Below are positions 9,010-18,826 of a stretch of DNA of 64,000 nucleotides, one piece after another. Source of the stretch: Zanthoxylum bungeanum (taxonomy: Eukaryota; Streptophyta; Magnoliopsida; Sapindales; Rutaceae); the NCBI GenBank assembly GCA_019454045.1, contig SKCR01023377.1, positions 51,034 to 115,033 on the forward strand. Direction: 5' to 3'. The position numbers and the translations under genes were made by a program. The notes under the pieces are model-generated. The model was not told the DNA's origin and ran no database searches. It was given only the letters and a program-made list of their open reading frames with translations. The first letter of the stretch is position 1. Every line of letters begins with the position of its first letter.

Positions 9010-11810
9010 CGCATGCTGTCCCGGGCTCGCGGCCCGGTCGAGAGTACGGAGTAGCCACGGGGACTAAATCAGAGAATAATGGAGTAGCCACCCGGTGTGA
9101 ACCGGGAAAATGAGATTTAAGGCCGCAATCACCCCTCGCAAGGGAAGACCTCAAACCGTTGGGTTTGGAATGGTCCCTTACTTATGTCACTTGTAATGAA
9201 AGGATTTATGTAATAATTTAATCAAGTTTAAGTAACACTTATTTCCAAGAGTATCATGCTTCTAAATTCACATGCATACATCAACAAGTTCATCACAACA
9301 TGCAACATCACATGGAAATCTCACGAATATTTCTCAATCATATGATAGGGAAAACTAAGAACAACCTAATCATGCTTGAGTACTATCTCATGAATATATT
9401 AACCAAATAGCTTGCTAACAACCTAATCATGCTTGAATATCATCCCAAGAACACATCGAATGGATAAATGCAGGGATACAAATAATATGATTGGCTACAT
9501 AATGCAAGGGAGATCACCCAAAAGGCAATTGTGCATGAAATATGATGAGACAGACTTAGTTCAGTGTGTGCGCGTAAGTGTAGCGTTCGTAAACACGTTC
9601 GAACGGTAAACAGAAGGTTCGCGTTCGTGTAGCATTTGATAAAGCGTTCGAACGGTACCAGACCTGATGATACAAAATGCATGCGCGTTCGAGTAGCGTT
9701 TGTAAAACGAGTTCGAACGGGAAATAGAAGGTTCGCGTTCGTATAGCGTTCGATAACGCGTTCGAATGAGAACAGACTTGATGCACAAAATGTGACGCAA
9801 TACATACATAAAAAGCAAATAGCGAAATACGAGGCGCGGCAAAGCATCATGGCGAAGGATTTTAACCTCTTCAATTAGAGGACCTTTCATCGCACTTACT
9901 AAGCCCATGCGCTTATCTCAATGCATATAAAAATAAAGACAATGACCTTAGACTTCATATACCCGATTGAACACATCTTACATTCAACCGAATATACGTT
10001 AATCGGTGCGGCAAAGCATCATGGTAAATGATTTTAACCTCTTCAATTAGAGGACCTTTCATCCGACTTACTAAGCCTATGCGCTGGATTGTATCATGCA
10101 TACAAAGATAAAGACAATCATATCAAACTTAGTATATCCGATTGAACATATCTTATATCAAACCGAACACACATCAACCGGCGCGGCAAAGCATTGTGGT
10201 AAAGGATTTTAACCCTTCCAAATAGGGAACCTTTAATCCGACTTACTAAGCCCATGCGCTCGATTGTATCATACATACAAAAAGTAACATGCAGAATTCA
10301 AATAACGTAAAATAAATAAACCGATGCAACATAAAATAAAAGAGTGTGCCGTTTACTCAAGTGGTACGTGGAGTTGTATCCCGAGTACAGATCATACTTC
10401 CGTCCGTTCGGAATCGGCTATGAAATTTATGTCCGGGTTTCCATCCTATATACCACAAGAGGCGACACATTTTCCATTTCATTCTAGCCACAACATGCAT
10501 CCATAAATGACTCTCATGCGAATAGAATTCAATAAACGATCAAAAGACGAATATAAACTAATGAGAAAAGTACCCTCAGGTCTAACCTTTTAAATCACCT
10601 CTCGGATGTATGATACACGATCGTCGGAAGGGTGGATGCTACGCAACCTTTCCGGTTCACCGGTTCACTGCTCTCGTTCATTGTCTTACTGTTTTGAGTC
10701 GTCGTTCTCCATCTTTTGCTGCTGTTTGTCCTCCGTTTTGCTGCTGTTTCCTCTGTATTTTCCACTCACTGTTCAGGTAACTGTTTTGGTGTTTCCACAG
10801 ACTGTTTCGAGTGTTTTTTGTGGGTTTTTAGTGCAGTGTTGTGTGATTACTTTAAGGATTATAAATGCAGTTTTTATGTCACTGTTTTGAGGATTTTAGG
10901 GACTGTTTTAAGAGGATTTGGCTGCTGTTTTGGGGGTGATTTGGGCTACTTTTCAGGCGTGTTTTAGAAGGTGTAGGGGCTGCTGTTTTCGGTGCAAAGG
11001 GGCTGCTGTTTGGGGGTGTATTTTCGGTGATGTGTGGAGGTTTAGAGGCTGCTGTTTTCGGTTGTGGAGTGGGGGAGATGAAGAGAATTATTTGTGTTTT
11101 TCTTCTTGCTATTGCCGTGAGTGGCTAGGGCTCTTGGTGTTGTGATTTTCATGTAAGTCTTTTGTATGAGCTAGGGGTCCATCATGTCTTGGTTAGGGGT
11201 TGTTTATATAGAGAATGGCTAGGGCTTCACCTTGTCTCACAAGGAAGGGATTTTGGCATTTAAAAAGAGGATTTGATTTAGTGTTGAGCCAGGAAAGTCA
11301 AAGATTGAGGGGGGACAAATTTCGTTTAGATTAGGAAGTCAATATCTTTAATTTGTTATAATTGATTTTAATTAGGCATGACATCTTTTTAATTTAGTAT
11401 GTGATTTTGTTTAGTTAGGACGTTAATATATTTGATTGATTTTAATGTTTATTTTAATTTGGTATGTGAATTTTAGATTTGTTTTAATTTCACCATGTGT
11501 TAAATATGTGTTTTAAGTGGGCTTGGGCGTGTGGGCCAAGGCTTGGGCGAATTGGGCTTGATGTGAGGCTAGCAGCAAAACCAGAATTATCGACACCGTT
11601 CGAATGCCTCCTCGATCGCGGCACGAACGCCCGCAATCTGTTTGGAGTTCGAACGTATACACGAACGCAGCACGAACGAAAACAGTGAACCTTGTTTATT
11701 CTGAATTTCCCCTTCCGATGTCCGTTTTCCGTGACCTCCGTGACTTAAAAGGTAGTGTCTCCAAATGAGACTCATCATAGGGACTTATATGCAAAAATGC
11801 AGTGACTACA
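9010..11810 (-). repeat. LTR 2 of the array
   Basis: Right terminus ...CTACA at 11810 followed by the PPT complement. The left terminus lacks the first 24 bases. In order it holds a U5-side hairpin (9021-9037), AACGCGTTCGAACGG-type sub-repeats (9560-9780), three roughly 175-bp sub-repeats (9830-10270) each with a small stem-loop, a long AT-rich U3 with minus-strand TATA box at 11213-11220, and a second CG-rich block with GAACGC words (11590-11690). Confidence 0.88.
11213..11220 (-). promoter_or_regulatory. TATA box of LTR 2
   Basis: Minus-strand TATATAAA at the position equivalent to 4591 and 17446. With a start about 30 bases downstream, the R-U5 part would be roughly 2.2 kb, so the sub-repeat hairpins would be in the RNA leader. 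Confidence 0.55.
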
Positions 11811-11868
11811 GTCGCCCCCACTTTGATGGGACTTGTGTAATGTGTAACAGTGACAATCCTATCAAAGT
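11811..11868 (-). promoter_or_regulatory. Polypurine tract and adjacent hairpin, unit 3
   Basis: Same arrangement as 5197-5254: the PPT complement GTCGCCCCCACTTT begins right after the LTR, and the hairpin arms are ACTTTGATGGGA (from 11820) and TCCTATCAAAGT (to 11868). Confidence 0.75.
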
Positions 11869-11986
11869 TATGCAATGCATTTTCACTTACCTAGCTCGCC
11901 AGCTGCCTCCTGACTTACCTACTGCCTCGACCTGAATTTGATGACATGCCATTCTTGGCATGCTAAACCCCGTACTTAGGGTGTCG

Positions 11987-13035
11987 CGGTAGTCCACAAT
12001 AGTCCACACTAGTCCACGATAATCCATGGAATCCACATAGTCCACATAGTCCCCGATAATCCACGGTAATCCACGGTAGTCCACGATAATCCACATAGTC
12101 CACAATACTTCATGATAGTCCATGGTAGTCCACATAATCCACAACAATTCAAGATAGTCCACGGTAGTCCACAACATTTTACGATAGTCCACGGTAGTCC
12201 ACATAATCCATGATAGTCCACGGTAGTCCATAATATTTCATGATAGTCCACAGTAGTCCATAACATTTCACGATAGCCCTCGGTCGTCCACAAAATCTAC
12301 AACACTTCAAGATAGTCCACGGTAGTCCACAACATTTTACGATAGTCCTCGGTAGTCCATATAATCCACATGCCATTCCTGGCATGCTTACCCCGTACCT
12401 AGGGTGTCGCAGTCATCTGAATGCTAACCCCGTACCTAGGGTGTCACGGTGACGTCTCCGTACCTAGAGAGCCACAAATGTTTGAATAGTCCACATGCCG
12501 TACTTGGCGTGCTAACTCCTTACCTATGGTGTCGCTGTGGTCTGAATGCTAACCCCGTACCTAGGGTGTCGCGGTGACGCCTCAGTACCTAGAGTGTCAC
12601 AAATGTCTGGATGCTAACCCCGTACCTAGGGTGTCGCTATAATATCTCCATACCCGGAGTGCCGTACCTGGCTTGCTAAACCTCATAACCAAGGCGTCGC
12701 AGTAATATCTCCATACCCGGAGTGCCGTACCTGGCGTGCTAAACCTCATACACAAGGCGTCGCAGTAATATCTCCATACCCGGAGTGCCGTACCTGGCGT
12801 GCTAAACCTAATACCCAAGGCGTCGCAGTAATATCTCCATACCCGGAGTGCCGTACCTGACGTGCTAAACCTCATACCCAAGGCATCGCAGTAATATCTC
12901 CATACCCAAAGTGCCGTACCTGGCGTGCTAAACCTCATACCCAAGGCGTCGCAGTAATATCTCCATACCCGGAGTGCCGTACCTGGCAAAATTGATCTGA
13001 TGTCTCCATACCCGGAGTGCCGTACTCGGCAAAAT
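11987..13035. repeat. 10-bp and 63-bp tandem arrays, unit 3
   Basis: 11987-12370 is the AGTCCAC array, shorter than at 5373. 12370-13035 is the CCGTACCTAGGGTGTCGC / GTGCCGTACCTGGCGTGCTA array with about five well-kept 63-bp units. The copy-number difference from unit 2 shows repeat-length change within one concatemer. Confidence 0.85.
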
Positions 13036-13860
13036 TAATACTGATACGGGCCTCAACCTTGGGACTCATCCCTAAGACTGGTATTGATGCGGGCCTCGGC
13101 CCTGAAACTGATTTTGGCCTCGCCCCAACACTGTTACTGATGTGGTCCTCGCCCCAGATTGATACTGATATGGGCCTCAACCCTGGGACTCGTCCGTAAA
13201 CTGCTGATGTTATATTGATGCTTCTGATTGGCTTTCATTTGCCGCTTTCTCTTTTCTTCTTCAAAACCTGGGAATACAAAACTAACACAAAACGAATGCC
13301 AAAATGTGTTACATGTATGCATGCATGCATGAGTGTGCTCCACTTTTGGAATGCCATTTTCGGCAATTGTTGTGGTAGCGGTCCATTTCTGAACCGTGCT
13401 GTCCGAGAATGTGGCTCATTTTTGAGCCGTTACTTGATGAGGTGGTCTTTGCCGCTACAATCCCCCAAACCGATACCGATGTGGGCCTCACCCCCAAACT
13501 AATACTGATCTGGGACTCGCCCCCAAACTGATGCGGATGTGGGCCTCGCCCCTAAACTCACACTGATGTGGGCCTCGACCCTCGAGACTCATCCCCAAAC
13601 AGATACTAATGTAGGCCTCGGCCCTGGGACTCATCCCCAAACTGATGCTGATGTGGGCCTCGGCCCTGGGACTCATTCCCAAATTGATGCTGATGTGGGC
13701 TAGCCTGCAGACTGATACTGATATGGGCCTCGCCCCAAACTGATATTGACGTGGGCCTCGCCCCAAACTGATACTGATGTGGGCCTCGCCCCTCAACTGA
13801 TATTGATATGGGCCTCGCCCCAAGACTGATACTGATATGGGCCTCGCCCCTGTGATTCAT
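13036..13860. repeat. 26-28-bp tandem repeats, unit 3
   Basis: Blocks at 13036-13200 and 13475-13860 of the CTGATGTGGGCCTCGCCCC family around a spacer with GCATGCATGCATG. More diverged from units 1 and 2 than those are from each other. Confidence 0.85.
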
Positions 13861-15205
13861 TCCTGAAGACTGCTGACATTGTACTGTTGCTGCTTCTGGT
13901 TGGCTTGCATTTGACGGTTTCTCTTTTTCTCCTTTAAAACCTGTTATTACAAAAAAGAACAAGCACAAAGTGGATGCAAATATGTTACGTGTATGGATGC
14001 ATGCATGATTGAGTTTCCTATCCCGTTTGGCTAGGTCTTCTGCCAGTACTCTTGGTGGCTGCTCGGTCTTTTGACAAGTCTGTCATCTTTCCCTAACCAA
14101 CGGGTATTTATGATGGCTTTCAAGACGCAAGTGTTAGCATGATGTATGTATGCATGGGGTGCATGAGATGCATGTAACATATATAACATACTAAATCAAC
14201 TAAAATTTTCAAACAAATCGGCCCGTTATCATTTTAGAAGCTTTTGGGCTAACTGTCATAGGAGTGAACTCGTCCCAGTTTAAATGGCCCAACGAGTACA
14301 CATCTTATGGCAAGGAGCCCAACTAATTCCAAATGGTAATGTTTCGAACACAATCACAAAGTGGCCCATCAATCACTTAGAAGCCTTTGGCCCAATCGTC
14401 ATAAAATACATTCTTGTCTCAGTTTAAATGGCCCAACAAGCCCATATCTCATGACAAATGGTCCAAATGGATCCAAACGACGATGTTCCCAAACACAAGC
14501 ATAAAAGAAAGATAATGCAAACATAAAGTAATAATTTCTACATAATGGCCCATCAACATTTCAGAAGCTTTGGGCCTAATGGTCATAAGGTACGAACTCG
14601 CCCCAGTTTAAATGGCCCAGCAAGTTCGCATTTCTGACAATAGTCCAACTGCATCCAAATGAGGATGGTCCACAAGCACATATTCAAGGAAATATATACT
14701 TTAACCATACAAACCCGGTCTATGGGTGGGTTCGCAAGAGTGTAGACAAAGGCTCTCACCGACGAAGGATGGCCTACAACTAGGTCTCCCCAATCAAGGG
14801 TTCGAGCGACCAAGTGAGCGCACCATTTTTTATACACTAAGGTACGTGCCAATGAGCTATGGTGTGTGACTGACTGTCAAATGGATTTTCTGTTGTAGAT
14901 TCCCCAGAGGGAGGGTGGAGCGGGGCTCTCTTAAGTACCCTAGCCTCTTAGGCTCTTATCGCTTGGTGACAGGAATAAACAACGAGTCCTCCAAATTAGT
15001 CTATCACAATAAGCTACGAGTAGATGGCTATATAGGTGCCTTCACAACTTTTCCTTCTGGGAAGGTAGTGAATGAAGGAAGACACCAAACCATTACCTAG
15101 CCTCAAAATGCCCTTGATTAAACCCACATTTTATCCACTATAAACACGGTCAATTAGAACATAAATTCAAACATTACAAGACAATATTTCGGGGCCGATT
15201 CTCTA
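13861..15205 (-). other. Intact leader region, unit 3
   Basis: Contains the gag/pol deletion point (about 14070), three TTTAAATGGCCCA repeats (14280-14640), and the full stretch to the PBS that units 1 and 2 lack. 14860-15105 is the module also found in the Athila-like element at 21862-22107. No credible coding frame in the element's sense direction. Confidence 0.75.
14860..15105. repeat. Shared module, copy 1
   Basis: About 245 bp containing TAGATTCCCCAGAGG, TCTTAGGCTCTTATCGCTTG, GGAATAAACAACGAGTCCTC and GAAGGAAGACACCAAACCAT. Other copies: 21862-22107 (inside an Athila-like element), 50345-50580 and 63620-63860. On the plus strand a 60-80-codon frame stays open in three of the four copies. 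Function unknown. Confidence 0.75.
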
Positions 15206-15223
15206 TCCCCAGTGGAGTCGCCA
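15206..15223 (-). promoter_or_regulatory. Primer-binding site of the Ogre/Tat-like element
   Basis: Minus strand reads TGGCGACTCCACTGGGGA, beginning three bases after the LTR end CCCACA. Its TGG start and position mark it as a tRNA 3'-end primer site; an arginine tRNA, as used by Ogre elements, is likely, but the tRNA was not checked. The homologous site at 63965-63982 differs at a few positions. Confidence 0.8.
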
Positions 15224-15261
15224 GACTGTGGGACACAGGATCTGGGGCGACGCATGCTGTC

Positions 15262-15348
15262 CCGGGCTCGCGACCCGGTCGGGAGTACAGAGTAGCCACG
15301 GGGGACTAAACCGGAGAATAATGGAGTCGCCACCCGGTGTGAACCGGG
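15262..15348. other. Two conserved U5-side hairpins
   Basis: Hairpin 1 (15262-15278) is CCGGGC-TCGCG-ACCCGG here and has a GCCCGG arm in LTR 2. Hairpin 2 (15333-15348) is CCCGGT-GTGA-ACCGGG. In the diverged LTRs at 43910 and 57306 the arms change on both sides so that pairing is mostly kept. The hairpins lie within about 120 bases of the PBS and would be in the RNA leader. Confidence 0.6.
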
Positions 15349-17445
15349 AAAATGAGATTGAAGGCCGCACTCACCCCTCGTAAGGGAAGACCTCAAACCG
15401 TTGGGTTCGGAATGGTCCCTTACTTATGTCACTTGTAATGAAAGGATTTATGTAATAATTTAATCAAGTTTAAGTAACATTTATTTTCAAGAGTATCATG
15501 CTTCTAAATTCACATGCATACATCAACAAGTTCATCACAACATGCAACATCACATGGCAATCTCACGAATATTTCTCAATCATATGATAGGGAAAACTAA
15601 GAACAACCTAATCATGCTTGAGTACTATCTCATGAATATATTAACCAAATAACATGCTAACAACCTAATTATGCTTGAATATCATCCCAAGAACAGATCG
15701 AATGGATAAATACAGGGATACAAATAATATGAATGGCTACATAATGCAAGGGAGATCACCCAAAAGGCAATTGTGCATGAAATATGATGAGACAGACTTA
15801 GTTCAGTGTGTGCACGTTCGTGTAGCATTCGTAAACGCGTTCGAATGGTAAACAGAAGGTTCGTGTTCGTGTAGCGTTTGATAACGCGTTCGAACGGTAC
15901 CAGACCTGATTATACAAAATGCAAGCGCATTCGAGTAGCGTTTGTAAAACGCGTTCGAACGGGAAATAGAAGGTTCGCGTTCATATAGCGTTCGATAACG
16001 CGTTCGAACGGGAACAGACCTGATGCACAAAATGTGACGCAATACATATATAAAAAGCAAATAGTGAAATACGAGGCGCGGCGAAGCATCGTGGCGAAGG
16101 ATTTTAATCTCTTCAATTAGGGGACCTTTCATCGCACTTACTAAGCCCATGCGCTTATCTCAATGCATATAAAAATAAAGACAATAACTTTAGACTTCAT
16201 ATACCCGATTGAACATATCTTACATTCAACCGAATATACGTTAAACGGCGCGGCAAAGCATCATGGTAAAGGATTTTAACCTCTTCAATTAGAGGACCTT
16301 TCATCCGACTTACTAAGCCCATGCGCTCGATTGTATCATGCATACAAAGATAAAGATAATCATATCAAACTTAGTATATACCTGATTGAACATATCTTAT
16401 GTCCAACCGAACACACATCAACCGGCGCGGCAAAGCATTGTGGTAAAGGATTTTAACCCCTCCAAATAGGGGACTTTTAATCCGACTTACTAAGCCCATG
16501 CGCTCGATTGTATCATACATACAAAAAGTAACATGCAGAATTCAAATAACGAAAAATAAATAAACCGAAGCAACATAAAACAAAAGAGTGTGCCGTTTAC
16601 TCAGTTGTACGTGGAGTTGTATCCCGAGTACAGATCATACTACCGTCCGTTCGGAATCGGCTATGAAATTTATGTCCGGGTTTCCATCCTATATACCACA
16701 AGAGGCGACACATTTTCCATTTCATTCAAGCCACAACATGCATCCACAAACGACTCTCATGCGAATAGAATCAATAAACAATCAAAAGACGAATATAAAC
16801 TAATGAGAAAAGTGCCCTTAGGTCTAACCTTTTAAATCACCTCTCGGATGTACGGTACACGATCGTCAGAAGGGTGGATGCTCCGCAACTCTTCCGGTTC
16901 ACTGGTTCACTACTCTCGTTCGTTGTCTTACTATTTTGAGTCGTCGTTCTCCATCTTTTGCTGCTGTTTGGCCTCCGTTTTGCTGTTGTTTCCTCTGTAT
17001 TTTCCACTCACTGTTCAGGTTACTGTTTTGGCATTTCCAACGGACTGTTTCGAGTGTTTTTTGTGGGTTTTTAGTGCAGTCTTGTGTGATTATTTTAAGG
17101 ATTATAAATGCAATTTTTATGTTACTGTTTTGAGGATTTTAGGGACTGTTTTAAGAGGATTTGGCTGCTATTTTGGGGGTGATTTGGGCTACTGTTCAGG
17201 CGTGTTTTCGAAGGTGTAGGGGCTGCTATTTTCGGTGGAAAGGGGCTGCTGTTTGGGGGTGTATTTTTGGTGATGTGTGGAGGTTTAGGGGCTGCTGTTT
17301 TCGGTTGTGGAGTGGGGGAGACGAAGAGAATTATTTGTGTTTTTCTTCTTGCTATTGCCGTGAGTGGCTAGGGCTCTTGGTGTTGTGATTTTCGTGTAAG
17401 TCTTGTGTATGAGATAGAGGTCCATCATGTCTTGGTTAGGGATTG

Positions 17446-17453
17446 TTTATATA
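17446..17453 (-). promoter_or_regulatory. TATA box of LTR 3
   Basis: Minus-strand TATATAAA, same context as in LTRs 1 and 2. Confidence 0.55.
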
Positions 17454-18052
17454 GAGAATGGCTAGGGCTTCACCTTGTCTCAAAAGGAAGGATTTTGGCA
17501 TTTAAAAGGAGGATTTGATTTAGTGTTGAGCAAGGAAAGTCAAAGATTGAGGGGGGACAAATTTCATTTAGATTAGGAAGTCAATATCTTTAATTTGTTA
17601 TAATTGATTTTAATTAGGCATGACATCTTTTTAATTTAGTATGTGATTTTGTTTAGTTAGGAAGTTAATATATTTGATTGATTTTAATGTTTATTTTAAT
17701 TTGGTATGTGATTTTTAGATTTGTTTTAATTTCACCATGTGTTAAATATGTGTTTAAAGTGGGCTTGGGCGTGTGGGCCAAGGTTTGGGCGAATTGGGCT
17801 TGATGTGAGGCTAGCAGCAAAACCAGAATTACCGACACCGTTCGAACGCCTCCTCGAACGCGGCACAAACGCCCGCAATCTGTTTGGAGTTTGAACGTAT
17901 ACACGAACGCAACACGAACGAAAACAGTGAACCTTGTTTATTCTGAATTTCCCCTTCCGATGTCCGTTTTCCGTGACCTCCGTGACTTAAAAGGTAGTGT
18001 CTCCAAATGAGACTCATCATAGGGACTTATATGCAAAAATGCAATGCCTACA

Positions 18053-18549
18053 CGAAGGAAGCCGAAAAAGATGTTGAGGTCGCGAAAGCTAAACTGGACG
18101 CGACGTCCTCCGAGTTGGTTGTTGCAAATGAGAGTATTGAAGAGCTGGAAGGACAGAAGATCGAACTGCTGGATAGGTTGGAGGGAGTGGCTATGGAGGC
18201 CATTATAAAGAACATGAGTCATCTCATGAAGGAATACTTTTCAGGGGAACATAGCTCGTGGAATCCCAGGAAATGGATAATGCTGGGAGAAAGGCTATAG
18301 GCTGGTCTCTCTTTTTCGATTGAAGAGACTGAAGTTGAGGGATGACAAGAGGTCGGCTCCAAGAAAGCGACCTTAGAGATGATTGAGGGGTCTGTTCCAG
18401 AGAGAACCGAAGAGGCCCCGACGGTTGATATTGTTATGAAAGCAATTGAAGATGCAGTGGAAGAACCGAGATCAGAACCGCCAATAGAGAATGGCCCTCT
18501 TTTAGATCCGGTCGACTCAGTTGAGCCTGTTGAAAGGCAAGAGGATTGA
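18053..18549 (+). pseudogene. C-terminal remnant of an antisense extra ORF of the Tat-type gypsy element
   Basis: A plus-strand frame runs from the array border to TGA at 18547, interrupted by TAG at 18298 and TGA at 18343. The protein is rich in Glu, Lys and Ala with heptad-like spacing (EAEKDVEVAKAKLDATSSEL), predicting a coiled coil, followed by an acidic Glu/Pro-rich tail. It lies downstream of the minus-strand pol of the element at 18053-31582 and runs against it. Tat-lineage elements are known to carry such extra antisense ORFs, annotated as putative gypsy-type transposon proteins; the match is by organisation and composition, not by a search. The apparent start codon at 18007 lies inside LTR 3 and is not genuine. 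The true N-terminal half was displaced by the array insertion. Confidence 0.6.
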
Positions 18550-18826
18550 AATGATGTAAATCATTTTTTTTCTTTTTGCCCGCAATGTTGGCTCTGCCCA
18601 TTTTGTAAAGACAATATTTTGATTTGTAAATATAAACTTAAATTATCGTTTGGATATTTGTTATTCGTTTTCCTGTCGTCTAAAATGAAGTCACATTTGT
18701 TAATAGCTCTCCAAACAGACTTAAGTAAAATCACAGAAATAAAGATCAAAACAGAAATCAAACAACAACAAAGCATTATTGTAATAGAATGGCAAGTTGC
18801 CTTATTGTAGTAGAATGGCAGGTTGA
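18550..18826. other. Non-coding 3' tail of the Tat-type element
   Basis: AT-rich sequence with a short direct repeat of TGTAGTAGAATGGCA / TGTAATAGAATGGCA near 18780-18821. No gene. Ends with GTTGA (18822-18826), one half of the target duplication. Confidence 0.6.

Larger units (their letters stand above)
1..18052 (-). mobile_element. Tandem LTR/internal array of a non-autonomous Ogre/Tat-like Ty3/gypsy element
   Basis: The stretch reads internal (1-2112), LTR (2113-5196), internal (5197-9009), LTR (9010-11810), internal (11811-15226), LTR (15227-18052). All units face the minus strand: the PPT complement follows each LTR on its right, and a PBS complement precedes the last LTR on its left. 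Position 1 corresponds to 6896, and 210 to 7107 and 13036. Units share LTRs, so this is a concatemer rather than three separate insertions. No gag or pol is present in any internal region. LTR length (about 2.8 kb), the PBS TGGCGACTCCACTGGGGA, the purine tract and repeats next to the PPT fit the Ogre/Tat group; that assignment is inference supported by the related gag-bearing copy at 57306. The right end at 18052 abuts the antisense ORF of another element. The left end is outside the window. Confidence 0.85.
15227..18052 (-). repeat. LTR 3 of the array (complete 5' LTR)
   Basis: Complete 2826-bp LTR: TGTGGGACACAGG at the left and ATGCCTACA at the right give TG...CA ends in minus orientation. 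U5-side hairpins lie at 15262-15278 and 15333-15348. AACGCGTTCGAACGG sub-repeats lie at 15805-16020, three roughly 175-bp sub-repeats at 16070-16520, and a TATA box at 17446-17453. The base after 18052 starts a different sequence (CGAAG...), so this is the outer edge of the array; CGAAG is the predicted 5-bp target duplication. Confidence 0.9.

Noticed and set aside
18007..18052. Met start at 18007 for the antisense ORF
   Set aside because: These bases belong to LTR 3 and precede the insertion border, so the start is created by chance fusion.
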